Assembly: GCA_037501455.1 (NCBI GenBank)
Contig: CM074860.1
Span: 24,635,001 to 24,699,000 of the forward strand
Source: Lantana camara
Taxonomy: Eukaryota > Streptophyta > Magnoliopsida > Lamiales > Verbenaceae
Direction of reading: 5' to 3'
Length of the DNA: 64,000 nt
Shown here: positions 35,201-46,190 of the stretch, one piece after another
Position numbering within the stretch: position 1 is the stretch's first letter
Layout of the letters: every line of letters begins with the position of its first letter
Translations under genes and position numbers: made by a program
Notes under the pieces: model-generated
The model's input: only the letters and a program-made list of their open reading frames with translations
The model's database searches: none
Told to the model about the DNA's origin: nothing

Positions 35201-36234
35201 ATGGTTCGTGGTCGACCCGTACGTAGGGACTGGAGATGTCCATCGCCTCCTAGACATCAACATCAACAACAACTCCCTCAAATTAATATAGAAAATTTTA
35301 TGGAGGCTGTGTACAATTATTTTGAACAAAGACGGGCTCAAGCTCCACCACCACCATAACCACAACCGGTTCAACCGCCACCACCACTGCTGGTTAAGGA
35401 CTCTCATGGGATTTTGGTCAATTGTAATCCCCCAAGATTCACGGGTACCACGGATGATACCGTGGTGGAGGATTGGCTCTCTCGCTTGGAAAGGATCTAC
35501 AATATTCGTCAATTCACTATAATGGAACGGGCTCAATTTTCTATCTTTCAACTAGATGGGGAAGCCTTTGATTAGTGGGAGAGGACCCCGGAGAAGCTTG
35601 AGGTTACCGGTGAGGAAGTTACATGGGATGTATTCAAGAGAGAGTTCTGGGAGGCCTTTGTTCCCCCGGTAGTTAGGGAGAGAAAAGAACAAGAATTTAT
35701 GGATCTTAAACAGGGGGCCGATCGGTGGCACAATACTTGGCCGCATTCAATAGGCTCGGAAAGTGTGCTACACAAATCACCGGGGATGAGAAGAAGAAGG
35801 CTAGGAAGTTCATTGCCGGCTTGAGGGAGGATTTGAGACACGGGCAAGCGGGGCTCAACTTTGAATCATTTGCCGACACCGTCCAACGTGCTCTAGTTCA
35901 AGAAGAGGAGTATAGAAAGAAGGACCCCGTCCCTAGATCACATCAATCTGGCCAAATTTCAGGATTCGGATCCAAGAGGCCCTCGTATACGATGGCTCCA
36001 CCCGCCAAAGCTCCCATTGTCAAAGGCCCTTGGAAGAAGGCCAAAACGGCGGGTCTGGCACTACCACCTCCGTAAGTTTCTCTACCGCCTCAACAATCCA
36101 TACCTTGCACTCATTGTAGAGGTCCCACTCACCTATGGGAGACTTACCGACGTCTCCTTGGTGCTTGTTTGATATATGGATCCATAGAGCACCAATTGAG
36201 TGGATGTGACCGCTACAAGCCGGGTTCGAATGGA
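35201..36234 (+). pseudogene. gag: Gypsy gag (Tekay/Del-like capsid plus zinc knuckles), broken
   Basis: Starts at ATG 35201 (MVRGRPVRRDW), directly after TTTTAATTGTAG, which could be a splice acceptor. The Retrotrans_gag capsid domain is recognisable: NCNPPRFTGTTDDTVVEDWL near codons 80-100, then ERIYNIRQFT, then AAFNRLGKCA and KARKFIAGL. Two zinc knuckles follow near 36105-36220 (CTHC...H, then GACLIYGSIEHQLSGC). The second has Tyr where the second Cys should be. Breaks: stop TAA at 35357 (codon 53), stop TAG at 35573 (codon 125), a frameshift near 35722 and a stop at 36073. Gag would form virus-like particles in the cytoplasm; this copy cannot. Confidence 0.88.
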
Positions 36235-36725
36235 GGTCAGAGATAATTGGTTCAGGCTAGAGCTTATGCCATTGATGGCGAGGAGAAGGATGCCGAAGTT
36301 GAACCCACCGCCATTGTTGAAGGTACAATATACATTCATGACACGAGTATACATGTATTGTTTGATCCTGGAGCCACGCATTCTTTACTTTATCATTGCA
36401 TAGTTGCTTCTATGTGTTTGCCTGTTGTGTGTACCTCTGCTTACTATGTGATGAGTTCCCAGTTGGGGGGAGCCTTGTTTCTGATCGGGTGTTTAAGTGA
36501 GTTCCTGCGAGCATTGAGGGTCTTGACTTCTTGATGGAGTTCTTTGAGATGCCCATGATTCGGTATGGGGCAATATTGGGTATAGACTGGCTTTACAGGC
36601 ATTGTACAACGGTTGATTGTCGAACTAAGAGAGTCCAGCTGGTTCAAAAGTGGTTGTGGGTTTTGGTTCGAAGACTTTTCCTTTGCTATCTTTCACCGAG
36701 GCTCATAAGTTGATTCGTGATGGTG
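36235..36725 (+). pseudogene. Gypsy aspartic protease fragment, truncated
   Basis: Continues from gag. Key strings are IYIHDTSIHVLFDPGATHS (about 36335-36390, catalytic DPGA) and, after a frameshift, ILGIDWLYRHCTTVDCRTKR (36574-36633), the usual end of the gypsy protease fold. A stop lies near 36241. Sequence identity is lost at about 36725, where a reverse-strand copia relic begins, so RT, RNase H, integrase and the 3' LTR are absent here. The DPGA motif helps identify the protease relic in the tandem array. Confidence 0.85.
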
Positions 36726-36878
36726 CTTCAGGCCGATCTGGCTGAGACAAATAGATTTCCTTTTCCATGCACCGTGAAGGAACACGGTTTTCACATCGAG
36801 TTGAGCTAACTCCAAATTCAACTCTGCTACCAAGTCTAACAAAATTCTAATGGAGTGTTTGATAGCCGGATAAACCAC
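36726..36878 (-). pseudogene. Ty1-copia reverse transcriptase, N-terminal fragment
   Basis: Minus-strand frame with VYPAIKHSIRILLDLVAELN followed by LELAQLDVKTVFLHGAWKRK. It matches the copia RT block (LxLxQLDVKTAFLHGxLxExIYM), which contains the first catalytic aspartate. The fragment ends abruptly against the gypsy protease at about 36725, so most of RT and all of RNase H are gone. Confidence 0.85.
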
Positions 36879-37336
36879 TTCATTATAATCAACTCCCTCC
36901 TTCTAAGCATAGCCTTTAGCAACCAACCTTGCCATGTAGCAAATATCATCTTTGTCAGGAAATCCTTTTTTCTTTGCAAATACCCATTTGCATCCAATTG
37001 CCTTCTTACCCTTTGGTAGTTATGCTAACTTCCACGTCTTATTCTTCTAAAGAGATTGCATCTCTTTCTCCATTGCATCATTCCATCTACAATTTTTTGA
37101 GCTCCGGATAGCTTCTGAAAATTTGAATGGAACATTATCAACTATAAGAAGTGCATATGCTACCATGTTGACAAAACTAGCTTATTATGAATTTTCCATC
37201 TTGTCCTTCTGATCGCAATTGGATCTAGTTGTTGTTGAGATTCTTAGGTAGTAACCTCCTCATCTAACTCTTTTTCTATCGTAGAAGAATCATTGATAGT
37301 GTCATATGCTAACATCTGCTCCGGTGTATACTCTAC

Positions 37337-37773
37337 CTACTCCGGTACATGCTCCACGTGCTTCGGAATACCATCAGTCGCTTCTTGAGTTACCTTATCT
37401 AAAATGATAGACTCATCGAAGGTAATATCCCTGCTTATTATTGTCTTCTTTCCCTCTAGACACCAAATACTGTATCCCTTAACCCCAACGTTGAAGCCCA
37501 TAAAGAGCGTCATCCTTACTCGAAGGTCCAGTTTTGATTCATTCACATGATAGTATGTAGATGAACCAAATATACGCAAACAGTCATAATTAGTTGCAGC
37601 TTTCCGGACCAAACCTCTAAATGAGTTTTCCCACCTATTGCAGATAATGACAAACGACTGACGAGATATTGAGCGTATGTTACTGCCTCAGCCCAAAACT
37701 TCCTCTCTAACCCAGCATTAGATAACATACAATGAACTTTCTCCACCAATGTCCTATTCATACGCTCTGACAC
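37337..37773 (-). pseudogene. Ty1-copia integrase C-terminal half, frameshifted
   Basis: Two overlapping minus-strand frames. The first has SERMNRTLVEKVHCMLSNAG and KFWAEAVTYAQYLVSR, the region around the third acidic residue of the copia integrase catalytic core. The second has LRIFGSSTYYHVNESKLDLR and GYSIWCLEGKKTIISRDITF, the C-terminal integrase motif. The frame shift between them marks inactivation. It belongs with the relic fragments on either side. Confidence 0.85.
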
Positions 37774-37872
37774 CCTATTCTATTGTGTTGTTTCTCCAAT
37801 TGTTAAGTGTTGAACTATGTCGTGTTCTTGGCATACCTTCTGGAATAGATCGTTCTTATACTCTGTGTTGTT

Positions 37873-38127
37873 TCATTGATCTTTCTTTTTCCCCTTTAGA
37901 AAGCCTCCAAGAACCTCAACTTTGTGCTTCATAGGAAGCACCCAAACTATTCTTCGGAAGTCATCGATAAAGGTGATAAAGTAGTGTCTACTTCCAAGTG
38001 AAGTTGTCTTGCCAAGTCCCCACACATCGAAGTGCACATAGTCCAGAATACCCTTGGTATTGTGAAGAGCTACGCCGAATTTAACCCTTCTTTGCTTTCC
38101 CCGAACATAAGGCTCGTAAAACTCCAA
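37873..38127 (-). pseudogene. Ty1-copia integrase catalytic core, N-terminal part
   Basis: Minus-strand frame containing VRGKQRRVKFGVALHNTKGI, LDYVHFDVWG and YFITFIDDFRRIVWVLPMKHK. These are the zinc-finger end and the first two catalytic aspartate regions (DxWG, FIDDxSR) of copia integrase. The usual HSD reads HFD. Confidence 0.87.
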
Positions 38128-38147
38128 TTTTCAAGTTTTTGTACCTT

Positions 38148-38610
38148 TCAACAAACCTTGCTTTGCAAGAATTTTTCTCCAGCTCGTCCTAAACGCATAT
38201 GCCACAGGTTCGTTGCCTCAAAGTCATTCTTGCTGCTAGAAGTCATTGTTGCTGCTATTGGCCCAACAACTGTGTTACCTTGATAGATATACAAGTTGTT
38301 CTTTCTCTCACCCTTGAACATTACAAGTGCTCCCGAAGTTGCTTTAATAATTCCATGTCGTATCGTTACAACGAGATCTTTTAACTTTAAGGCCACCAAT
38401 GACATGAGACTCTTCTTCAAACTGGGCACTAACCGAACATCTTTTAGAATTCTGGTGGATTCATTGTGATTTTGTAGCTTGATTAAAGCTGGTTGTTTAA
38501 TCATTAACCATGTAAACTGCTCCTCCATCGAATTTTTCAAGATCGAAGAATCATTCTCGAAAGAAAGATATATGGTAGGTGTAAATCGAATCCAATATCC
38601 ATTTATTTAA
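38148..38610 (-). pseudogene. Ty1-copia protease and GAG-pre-integrase region
   Basis: On the minus strand, WILDS-YTYHI lies near 38570-38610, where copia proteases have WxLDSGAxxHM; the catalytic Gly is lost. LWHMRLGRAGEKFLQ (about 38155-38200) is the GAG-pre-integrase motif (LWHxRLGHxxxxxL). Stops interrupt the frame between gag and this piece. Confidence 0.8.
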
Positions 38611-38699
38611 ACATGGCATTGAAGGTGAAGCCACTAAAGAAATATCTGACTCTGTGTTGCTTTTGCATTCGTCTACATTTGCGTCTTGCGGAGCTTTTC

Positions 38700-39563
38700 C
38701 TTTCTTCAAATTTGGACGGTCTTTTTTCTAGTGTCCTTTCTCGTGACAAAAGGCACACTCATCTTTTTCAATTCTGCTCTTTGACTTCGATCTTCTTCTT
38801 CTCCGCTTTGATTAGCTTTACTGACGGCCTCTCATAACTAGGCCTTCAGTAGCTCCACTAGTGCTTCCTTTCTTATCCTTCCTCCTCAGTTCATAACTAT
38901 ATAAGGCTATACACACTTCGCTGAGCGAAACATCAACCTTTCTATGGAGTTGGGTTGTCTCAAGAAACTCAAACTCCTCTGAAAGCGATCCTAACAACAT
39001 TAGCACCGGATCCTCGTCTTCAAAAGCGACATCCAAATTCAATAAATCAGGTACCAGTTGATTAAATTGAGTCATATGTTCATTCATCATGGTACCGGGA
39101 ACATACATGAAGCGAAACAGTCTTTGCTTCATATGCAGCTTGTTCTGACTGTTTTTCTTCAAGAATTTCTCCTCTAATGCATTCCATAGCTTACGTGCAG
39201 AAATTTCTTACATAAAGTATACTTCTATTCTCTAGAGAGGCACGTTTGAATTGTGCCACATGCTAACCGGTTGATGGTCTTCCAATCTTTGTCATCAACC
39301 TCTTCTTGTTTCTTCTCTTCTATGGCGAGATCTAAACCTTACTGGAATAGTACGTCTAGAACCCCACTTTGCCACATGCCAAAATGACCAGTTCCATCGA
39401 AGATCTCCACAACGATTCTCATATTTGCCATTTTAGTCCTTCCCAAGTTGAACGAGCTGGAAGCTGAGACGGAAGCTGCTTTAGTTGTTTTTTCAGGCGA
39501 GATATCTTCCTTTGTCATTTCTACTACACCTTTCTTTTTATAGCCACTAACATGCGATGCCAA
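38700..39563 (-). pseudogene. gag: Ty1-copia gag with degenerate zinc knuckle
   Basis: Minus strand. The N-terminal part has IFDGTGHFGMWQSGVLDVL (about 39345-39410), matching copia gag (F-x-G-x-x-F-x-x-W). A UBN2-type capsid follows (38818-39162: LFRFMYVPGTMMNEHMTQFN; FLETTQLHRK). The knuckle at 38716-38759 reads CAFCHEKGH, then a stop where Trp is usual, then KKDR instead of KKDC. Stops between 39162 and 39340 break the frame. No LTR could be assigned to this relic. Confidence 0.85.
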
Positions 39564-39835
39564 TTGACCTTGTTAATGCGAGATGCTAATCGAGTTCATC
39601 AATGAGAGATGTCAATCAATTCTATCGATGCGCGATGCCAAACGAGCAGGCTGATGCGCGATGCCTACTGAGCTCGCTAATGTGTGATGCCTACCGTGCT
39701 TGCTGATGCGCAATGCCTGCCGAGCCTGTTGATGCACGATGCATACCGAGGCCTCTAATGCGCGATGCCTCTTGAACCCACAGATGCGCGATACTTGTCA
39801 AGCCCACCGATGTACGATGCCTACCGAGCCTGCCT
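39552..39835 (-). repeat. 26-bp minisatellite at the 5' end of the copia gag relic
   Basis: Eleven head-to-tail units (first 24 bases, then ten of 26) with plus-strand consensus near ATGCGCGATGCCTACCGAGC plus six bases. It abuts the copia gag start. 26 is not a multiple of 3, and in-frame stops show it is not coding. Confidence 0.92.
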
Positions 39836-39846
39836 CCGCATGATGG

Positions 39847-39884
39847 TACGGTTTTATTGCATGGAAAATAGCAATAAAACCGTA
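39847..39884. repeat. Perfect 14-bp stem hairpin
   Basis: TACGGTTTTATTGC (39847-39860), a 10-base loop, then GCAATAAAACCGTA (39871-39884). It lies directly beyond the minisatellite. Function unknown. Confidence 0.93.
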
Positions 39885-40449
39885 AAGATTGTACGTTGAT
39901 GTTAATTACAAGAACTCCCCCTTCAAGGGTAGCTACTTTTATTGAAACTTTTACCTGTTCTGTCTTAATTGGAACTAAGATGTGAACTTGAAATGGATGT
40001 TATAAAATTAGCAATGAATTTGTAGTAAATTATGTTCCAAGTGGTACGGACCATAGTGTGTCATTTGTCATATCAAAGCTAAAGAAATTGAATATAAAGG
40101 TAAAGGTTACAACTAAAGAACATTTTTTATAGGAAAATTGCACTTGACTATTGGGGGCCTTCCTGATGTGGGATAAAAGGGGGAACTTTAAATAGGGAAC
40201 TTGATTATTGGGGTTTCTATTACATGAGCTATTGCCCAGTCTTCTTCTATTACATTTCCTATGTCGGATAAAAGGGACACATTATATAAGGCTTGTTTTG
40301 CTTCTTGGATCCTGAGAAACCCGTCATTAAATTGAAGAAGAAAATGGCTTATATTATACATGACAACGCTTTTGAAAAAAAAAAGTTAAAAAAATCAACT
40401 TGTTGATAGGTTTGGTGTTTAACATCTATTTGAAATTATTATTAAAAAA
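39885..40449. other. Unassigned AT-rich stretch
   Basis: No coding frame or recognised repeat. A phrase around GATGTGGGATAAAAGGGG recurs weakly (40163-40180 and 40262-40274), so it may be an old LTR remnant, but I cannot place it. Confidence 0.4.
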
Positions 40450-40980
40450 AAGAAGAAGCTGAGAGAAAAAGCTTGAATAACATACCTGTTGTCGGTGGCG
40501 ACACAGTGAAGGCGGCAGAGATACGGGGAAAGCATGGCGGCGAGCGGTGGATGAGATGGAAAAGCAGCTACCACTGCAGTGCTAAATCATAGAAAAGGAA
40601 AAGAGAGAAAAAGGAAAGGGCCAAAATTCCAAAGTTAATCTAGAATAAATTTAAAATAAAAGGAAAAAGAAGTGAGGAAAATCTTGAATAACGTACCTGT
40701 TGTTAGTGGCGATACGGGGAATGTGCGACAACGAGTGGTGGGCGAGATGGAAGAGCACCGCCGCTGCTGTGTCGAAATTCCAAAGTCAATCTAGAAGAAA
40801 TTTAAAATAAAATAAGAAGAAGAAGAGACAAAAAGCTTGAATGATGTACCTATTGTCGGCAGTGACTTCATAAAGGCGGTAGCGAGACGGAGAAGGTACG
40901 GCGGTAAGTGGTGGGCGAGATGGAAGAGCAACGCCGCTGCTGTGCTGAATCAAAAAAAAGGAAAGGACAGAAATACGTCA
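40450..40980. repeat. Triplicated segment with a splice-donor-like core
   Basis: Three imperfect tandem copies starting near 40450, 40661 and 40812. Each has (A/T)CTTGAATRAYRTACCTRTTGT, then GGCG-rich sequence, then GTGGGCGAGATGGAAGAGCA or similar, then CCAAAGT-AATCTAGAA. On the minus strand each copy reads ACAACAG/GTATGTTATTC or close to it, a plausible exon end. It could be a captured exon edge of a host gene. Confidence 0.7.
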
Positions 40981-41454
40981 AAGGTTAGCGGTTTTTTCTT
41001 ATATAGTATCCATTTTACCGGTGGGTAGGGCTGGTCGGGGTGGGTTTCAAGTTGTTGGGTCACTTGAGTGATTTTTCAGGTCAACCCAAAATCCACCTGA
41101 ATTTTCTATCTCATTCTCGGGTTCATTTCGGGTTTTACTAATAAAAAATCCCCTACCCTAACCTGATATTTAGGCGGGTGGTCAGGTTAGCTTTTGACAC
41201 CCCTACCAATGACGGACCGATTCATCCTCTGCTCATGGCTCCAGTTCTTGCACTTTAAGTACCTAATAGTGGGAGAAAATTTAGTTTACTCCCTATTGCT
41301 AAAATTTTTAGTACTAACTCTCCATTTTCAAATTTTAATTTTTGTTTGCTCCCTATTTTGTGTAAGAAAAATAAATTACCCTCCACAGGAAAAGAATAAT
41401 GACAAACCATTTTGTAAACATAATACCTCATTTTGGCCTCCAGTTTGAATTATT
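40981..41454. other. Intergenic low-complexity stretch
   Basis: Contains GGGTTGG/CGGGTT-like phrases (41030-41200) of the kind common in old plant retroelement debris. No gene seen. Confidence 0.4.
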
Positions 41455-41650
41455 TGTAATTCTCTACAAAAGCTTGGCAAGCATTGCCAAATTGAAAAGT
41501 TTGAGCCTCCTAAACCCGAGGCCACCAATCGCCTTCTTATCACATTACTTAATCCAAGCCAACCAATGAATCTTAAACTTGTCCCCGTTGTTCCACCAAC
41601 AATGTGAAAGGGTAGAATCAATATCTTGGATGAGGTTATCTGATAAATGA
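41455..41650 (-). pseudogene. LINE (L1-type) reverse transcriptase C-terminal fragment
   Basis: Minus-strand translation gives IQDIDSTLSHCWWNNGDKFK, IHWLAWIK, a stop, then GGLGFRRLKLFNLAMLAKLL, a stop, and RITN. This matches the segment after RT in plant LINE-type polyproteins (FWWG...KIHWxxWxKLCxPKxxGGLGFRxLxxFNxALLAK). A stop replaces a residue after WIK. No endonuclease or poly(A) tail is visible. The antisense gypsy LTR begins 18 bases to the right. Confidence 0.8.
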
Positions 41651-41667
41651 AACTAATTCATGGTATA

Positions 41668-43829
41668 TGTAACGCCCGAGCGAGTGACGCCATATCCTCC
41701 ACACTAAGACCCGACCCGTATATGAAAGAGAGAATCCATCCATGTGCCAAATCAGAGTGAACGGGGGCTCACTCGCTCGCTATGCTAGGCGGGAGCTAAC
41801 TTTCGAAACCAAATAAACATTAAGGGACCAAATGCAGATTAAAGAAACATGAGCGGAAGCACATAATATACAATAATATAATTAATGAGCTCACAGGCTC
41901 GAATTCAATAACATCAAAGCACTCGCAGACGGTCATAATCATAATTAACAATGCAAGTGGTATGAGTGTAACATAAAAGTAAACTATACACGACTTCTCA
42001 TGACTCTACGGACCCGAAATCCCTCCTAGCACTCCAAACTTGCAAGATAAACTAAAAATAAAGTCGGGTTCAGTCTTTAAGAGACTGGTGGGTATAAAAC
42101 AGGGGTTTAGTACAATAATAATACAGAAATTAAACACCCACACATGCAAGTTATAATCCCAGGAGAGGTTTTGAAACATTTCCCAAGTGGGTAAAAATAA
42201 AGAAAACAACGCCCGGGATTACAACAATCAATTTTATTCATTTATTCATTAGGTCATTACGTGAGCCTGGCGAGAGGGCGAATTCTCCAACCTTCTCCTC
42301 ATATGTGCATTAACCATTCATTTATTTTCTGGGTGGTCACACAACATTCATTCATTCGTTCATAATCATTCATAATCATGCATAATCATATACTCTTTTT
42401 TTCTCCGGTTAGAAACGCGTCCTTGGGTGAGGTGTACCTTCCCACCCAACGATATTGTCTGCCTGGCTGCCGTGTACCGACCCACTAGGGGGTCTTGTCC
42501 CTGCTGATGTGTCCCATCCCACGGGATGCGTTCCCCATTCATTATAGCTAGTGAGGTATATGAATCCTCAAAAGCCCGGTTCCCCTTTCTCGCTAAATCT
42601 CCTAGTGAGGTTAGTTTCGTCGTAGTTTGATTGGAACTGGTACATGGGATCACCGTCGGCGCTCGCCTCCGCGGATAGCAACATGCACTAAGTCCCTGGG
42701 CCCGTGCTTTCATTCATGCTCTCGCCAAAAATCATTAGGTAGCGATTCATAAAAGAAAGGCTTAACATTGAAAATCATTTACTCTAAAGATACTCGATAT
42801 ATAGATATAATACTTTGGTTCAAAACTTTGCACATTAGGGGTATATCTGGTCAATTTGGCTACTAGTAGAGAAACCCACCTGGCTACACCTTTCTGAACA
42901 AAACCAAGAAGAAAAGAAGACTTGAAGATAGCCTAAGAACCCGACAAGTCTCCGTCCTGGAGAAAACTATACGAAATACAACACCGTGTAATCGTGAGAC
43001 TCAAGACTCTAAATGAACCATATATGACACACGGCAATGCATTAACATGATAAGACATGTATAAGCAATAACAATGGGCTATGACGATGTTCATGTAACA
43101 ATTAATGTCACTTAGACACATAATCAAGTTATTCATTCATTACACGAATAAATCATGTTCGTTCATTATTATTCTTTCATTCAATATCAATTCATAACAA
43201 GTTATAATACATGTTAACAATGAATATGGATCATTTAGAGGTGAAAGGAATCCATTAAACACATAAAGAATGCAAGGGTTGCAAGAAAGGTTACGTTGTA
43301 GCATTTAAACATTCATGCACAAAATCACGTTTACACCCCGTAATTCAAACCATAAAATTCATAAAATATCATAACATGTCATTAAATAAGCCATTATTAT
43401 CATAGATACATGTTTGAAGAAAAAGAGATCAATTAAAACACATATGGAAGTCAAGGGAGTGAAAGGAACGTAAGGAAGTGGATTTCGGTAAAAGCTGACA
43501 GTTATCGGAAATGCGTAAGCTGTAGAAAATTGAACATATCTTGAGTTCTAGAATTTGGAATGAGGTTTTTTTTGTTGGATAAGAAATTAGACAAATAGGG
43601 CTTTCCGAGGATATATAGCTTGAATTTTGGTTCAAAGCGATGTGAAAATGGTGAAGGTTTGAAGTTGGATGAAAGAAGATTTTTGGTGAAGTGGCGATAC
43701 CAAAATGGATCGATTATATCTCATAAACCAGGATGAATTTTAAGGTGATTCCAACTGGAGAATGTTTTAGACTTCAAAAGGTTTCTGTGGTTAAAGATTC
43801 AGGTCAAACGGAGCATAAACGAAGGCTAC
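41668..43829 (-). mobile_element. Antisense gypsy LTR fragment
   Basis: Begins TGTAACGCCCGAGCG at 41668 (the LTR's sense end) and covers exon 3, intron 2, exon 2 and part of intron 1. On the minus strand a predicted acceptor TTCTCCAG/GACGG lies near 42957. It runs out near 43829 just after GGTCAAACGGAGC, the point at which the palindrome cluster starts in the LTR at 1-830. Copia LTR sequence follows. Confidence 0.8.
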
Positions 43830-45076
43830 ATGGCCGCGCGAAGATTGGCCTGAGAAGCCACGCGTATATATGCACGTGTGACACACGTGTCCCCAATGAC
43901 ACGTTTCACTCACGTGACCCACACTTGTGGAACCCTCTTGGCATGATCAACTCTTTTAATCATTTTAAAACCTCAACTCATGTAACCAAGTTGTAGTGTG
44001 TGACCCTCTAGGTTCTCAATTCAATTAGCAGTGACCCTAATTAATTAATTCACTAATTAATTAATCAGGCCACAGATTAAACGACCATAGTCTAGCAACA
44101 GGTGTTTAACCCCTAGCTGAATTGGAATGTCTCGATTCGACAGAACCTTTAAGTCATTGATTCATGTGAGATACAATCCTCCTACTTACTATCTCTCAAC
44201 CAAGATCTAGGGCAAGGGAATAATCAGAACCCCAATAATCTGGTCTTAAAGCTAAGTGCATTTCATATCCATTTGATCTCAATCCAAGAAACCCTTTTCT
44301 TGATGTCTTGATCTACTGCCTTGGCCAAGGACTCCATATGGCATATGAATGACTTACACAATAAGAGATCACCTTGCAAATTCAAGTGTAGGTCCTTTCT
44401 TGATTCTCATTCACTTTCATGAGTCACTTGTGCAATCCCAGCATAAGCCTTGAATCAGTTGTCTAAGGCGACACCCTTTAAAGCTTATACCTAAGGCTAC
44501 AGAGTTAACTCATAAAGTGATATGGAACCTCAAGTCTAAGGATCAATTAATCACATCAATGACTCGTGAGATATTTCCTAATCTGGAAGTTTCCATTTTC
44601 TGAAATAGAAACTTCCTTTCCCATTTAGGAATCTTTTCACACAGGGCACCTCAGTGAACTTACTTATGGAAGTAAGCACCCTCATGTATCATGCACGTAT
44701 CAACTATACACTTTGCACCTTCATGAAACAAGGTGGTCCTTCTTAAGGGCGTGATCCCACAAGCAAGCCTTAGACGAGTCAGATTGACACTCCCACTGTC
44801 TGTAGGACTCATCGGCTTGGAGTACTTTACTAATCATGACTTATGTGATATAGGGCTTGTTTCATGAACCATTTCACCTAAATGGTAGAGTCCTAAAGTC
44901 ATCAGGATTAGGGGAGTTCTCATACATGCACAATTAAAGTAAACGCATACCAAACAAGAGCATATAAAGAAGTGTTGCCTCAATTCGTTATTTTATCCAA
45001 AGATTGTCTGTGATTACAATAAGGAAAAGTACAAAATGGATATACAATCGGCTTTCTAGGGCACTATTCCTAACAG
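43830..45076 (-). mobile_element. Inverted fragment of a copia LTR
   Basis: Its right end (45076) reads, on the minus strand, TGTTAGGAATAGTGCCCTAG, the start of a copia LTR. 43999-45076 is the reverse complement of a diverged relative of 55063-56140, including the GTCACACAC and CTAGGGCACTATTCC blocks. The left end is fuzzy (43830-43870). CACGTG-rich sequence lies at 43870-43920. Confidence 0.75.
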
Positions 45077-46190
45077 TACCGGTGTCCAAGCCCACGTTTC
45101 CCTGGGCCCAATACATGAACATGATCAATGTGCATAATCTCGCCAAAACATTTCAAGTCATAATTATAATAATAGTTCATTCATAATCCTTGAGAAAAGG
45201 TTTACTCAATAAGAATTTACTCGATGACTATACTTTGAAATCAATATATATATACGTTAGGTTTTTAGCCAAAACTTATCACATGAAGGTTGTAGGGTTT
45301 GATACGTAACTAGAACAAAAACACCCTCACTTGGAATATCACGAGACAAGGAGCAAGAGTAATACGGTGCCTATTTGGTCCGGAAGTCTCCGCCTTGGAA
45401 ACGAACTAAATAAGAGAAGAAATAACGTGTACTCGTGAGAAATTACTCAATACGAAACCAAATAGGACGCATGGCATTAATGTAAGGTATTTGTGATATG
45501 CTATGGAACGATAGAGCATGCATATGAAAATTATACAATGATATGCTATGCCGTGATAGTGTTCCTGTGCATAATTAATGTCCCACGTATCACATAAACA
45601 TGTAATTCAAGTGTACGTGTGATAGGTGATCAAGCAACGCATGCTCGAACATAATTAAATCAATTAAACAACTAATCATATTCAAGTATTGGAATTAAAC
45701 ACATAATTCAATCCAAGGAAACATATAAGACAAGTTAAGCACGTTAGGGAATAAAGCAAGGCACGTAAACAAGCACAAGACAAGGAAACAGCGGAAGTCA
45801 AAGCACAAAAACCAGGTCAACAGAGCACCATCCCAGCCTGGACATAAAATGCACTGAAAAGGATCCCGACCGGACAGCAGTTCCAAAACCTGTTATCCAA
45901 GCATCCCGGCCGGGACTCTTATGCACATGAATCAATCCCGGCCAGGACAAACATCCAGGCCTAACAACTGACAGGGGATCCCGGTCGGGACACAAAACAC
46001 ACACAACCCAATCCCGGCCAAGATCAAGCAATAGGCAGCAACACAAAGCAGGATTCCCGACCGAGACTAGTAATGAGCTAGTTCCAATCCTGGCCGGGAT
46101 ATCCTGCGACAGAAACAAGGGAACAGCTCTAGCGAGGTAAAACCTTGCCGTTAACGGCCCTCGAGGTACCGCCGGAGACCAAAACTAAAA
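45077..46190 (-). mobile_element. Antisense gypsy LTR fragment
   Basis: Restarts within an LTR at the CCCTGGGCCC...CTCGCCAAAA position (compare 42694-42730), passes a predicted exon 2 region (TCTCCGCCTTGGAAAC, 45388) and ends in a palindrome cluster. It is cut at 46190 by the next antisense LTR. 57210-58051 could be its continuation. Confidence 0.7.
45829..46101 (-). repeat. Eight near-palindromes of ATCCCGGCCGGGA type
   Basis: Copies near 45829, 45862, 45903, 45934, 45977, 46010, 46052 and 46086. The best is CATCCCGGCCGGGAC. Same motif class as in the LTR at 32403 (33472-33595), which supports common descent of the two LTRs. Confidence 0.88.
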
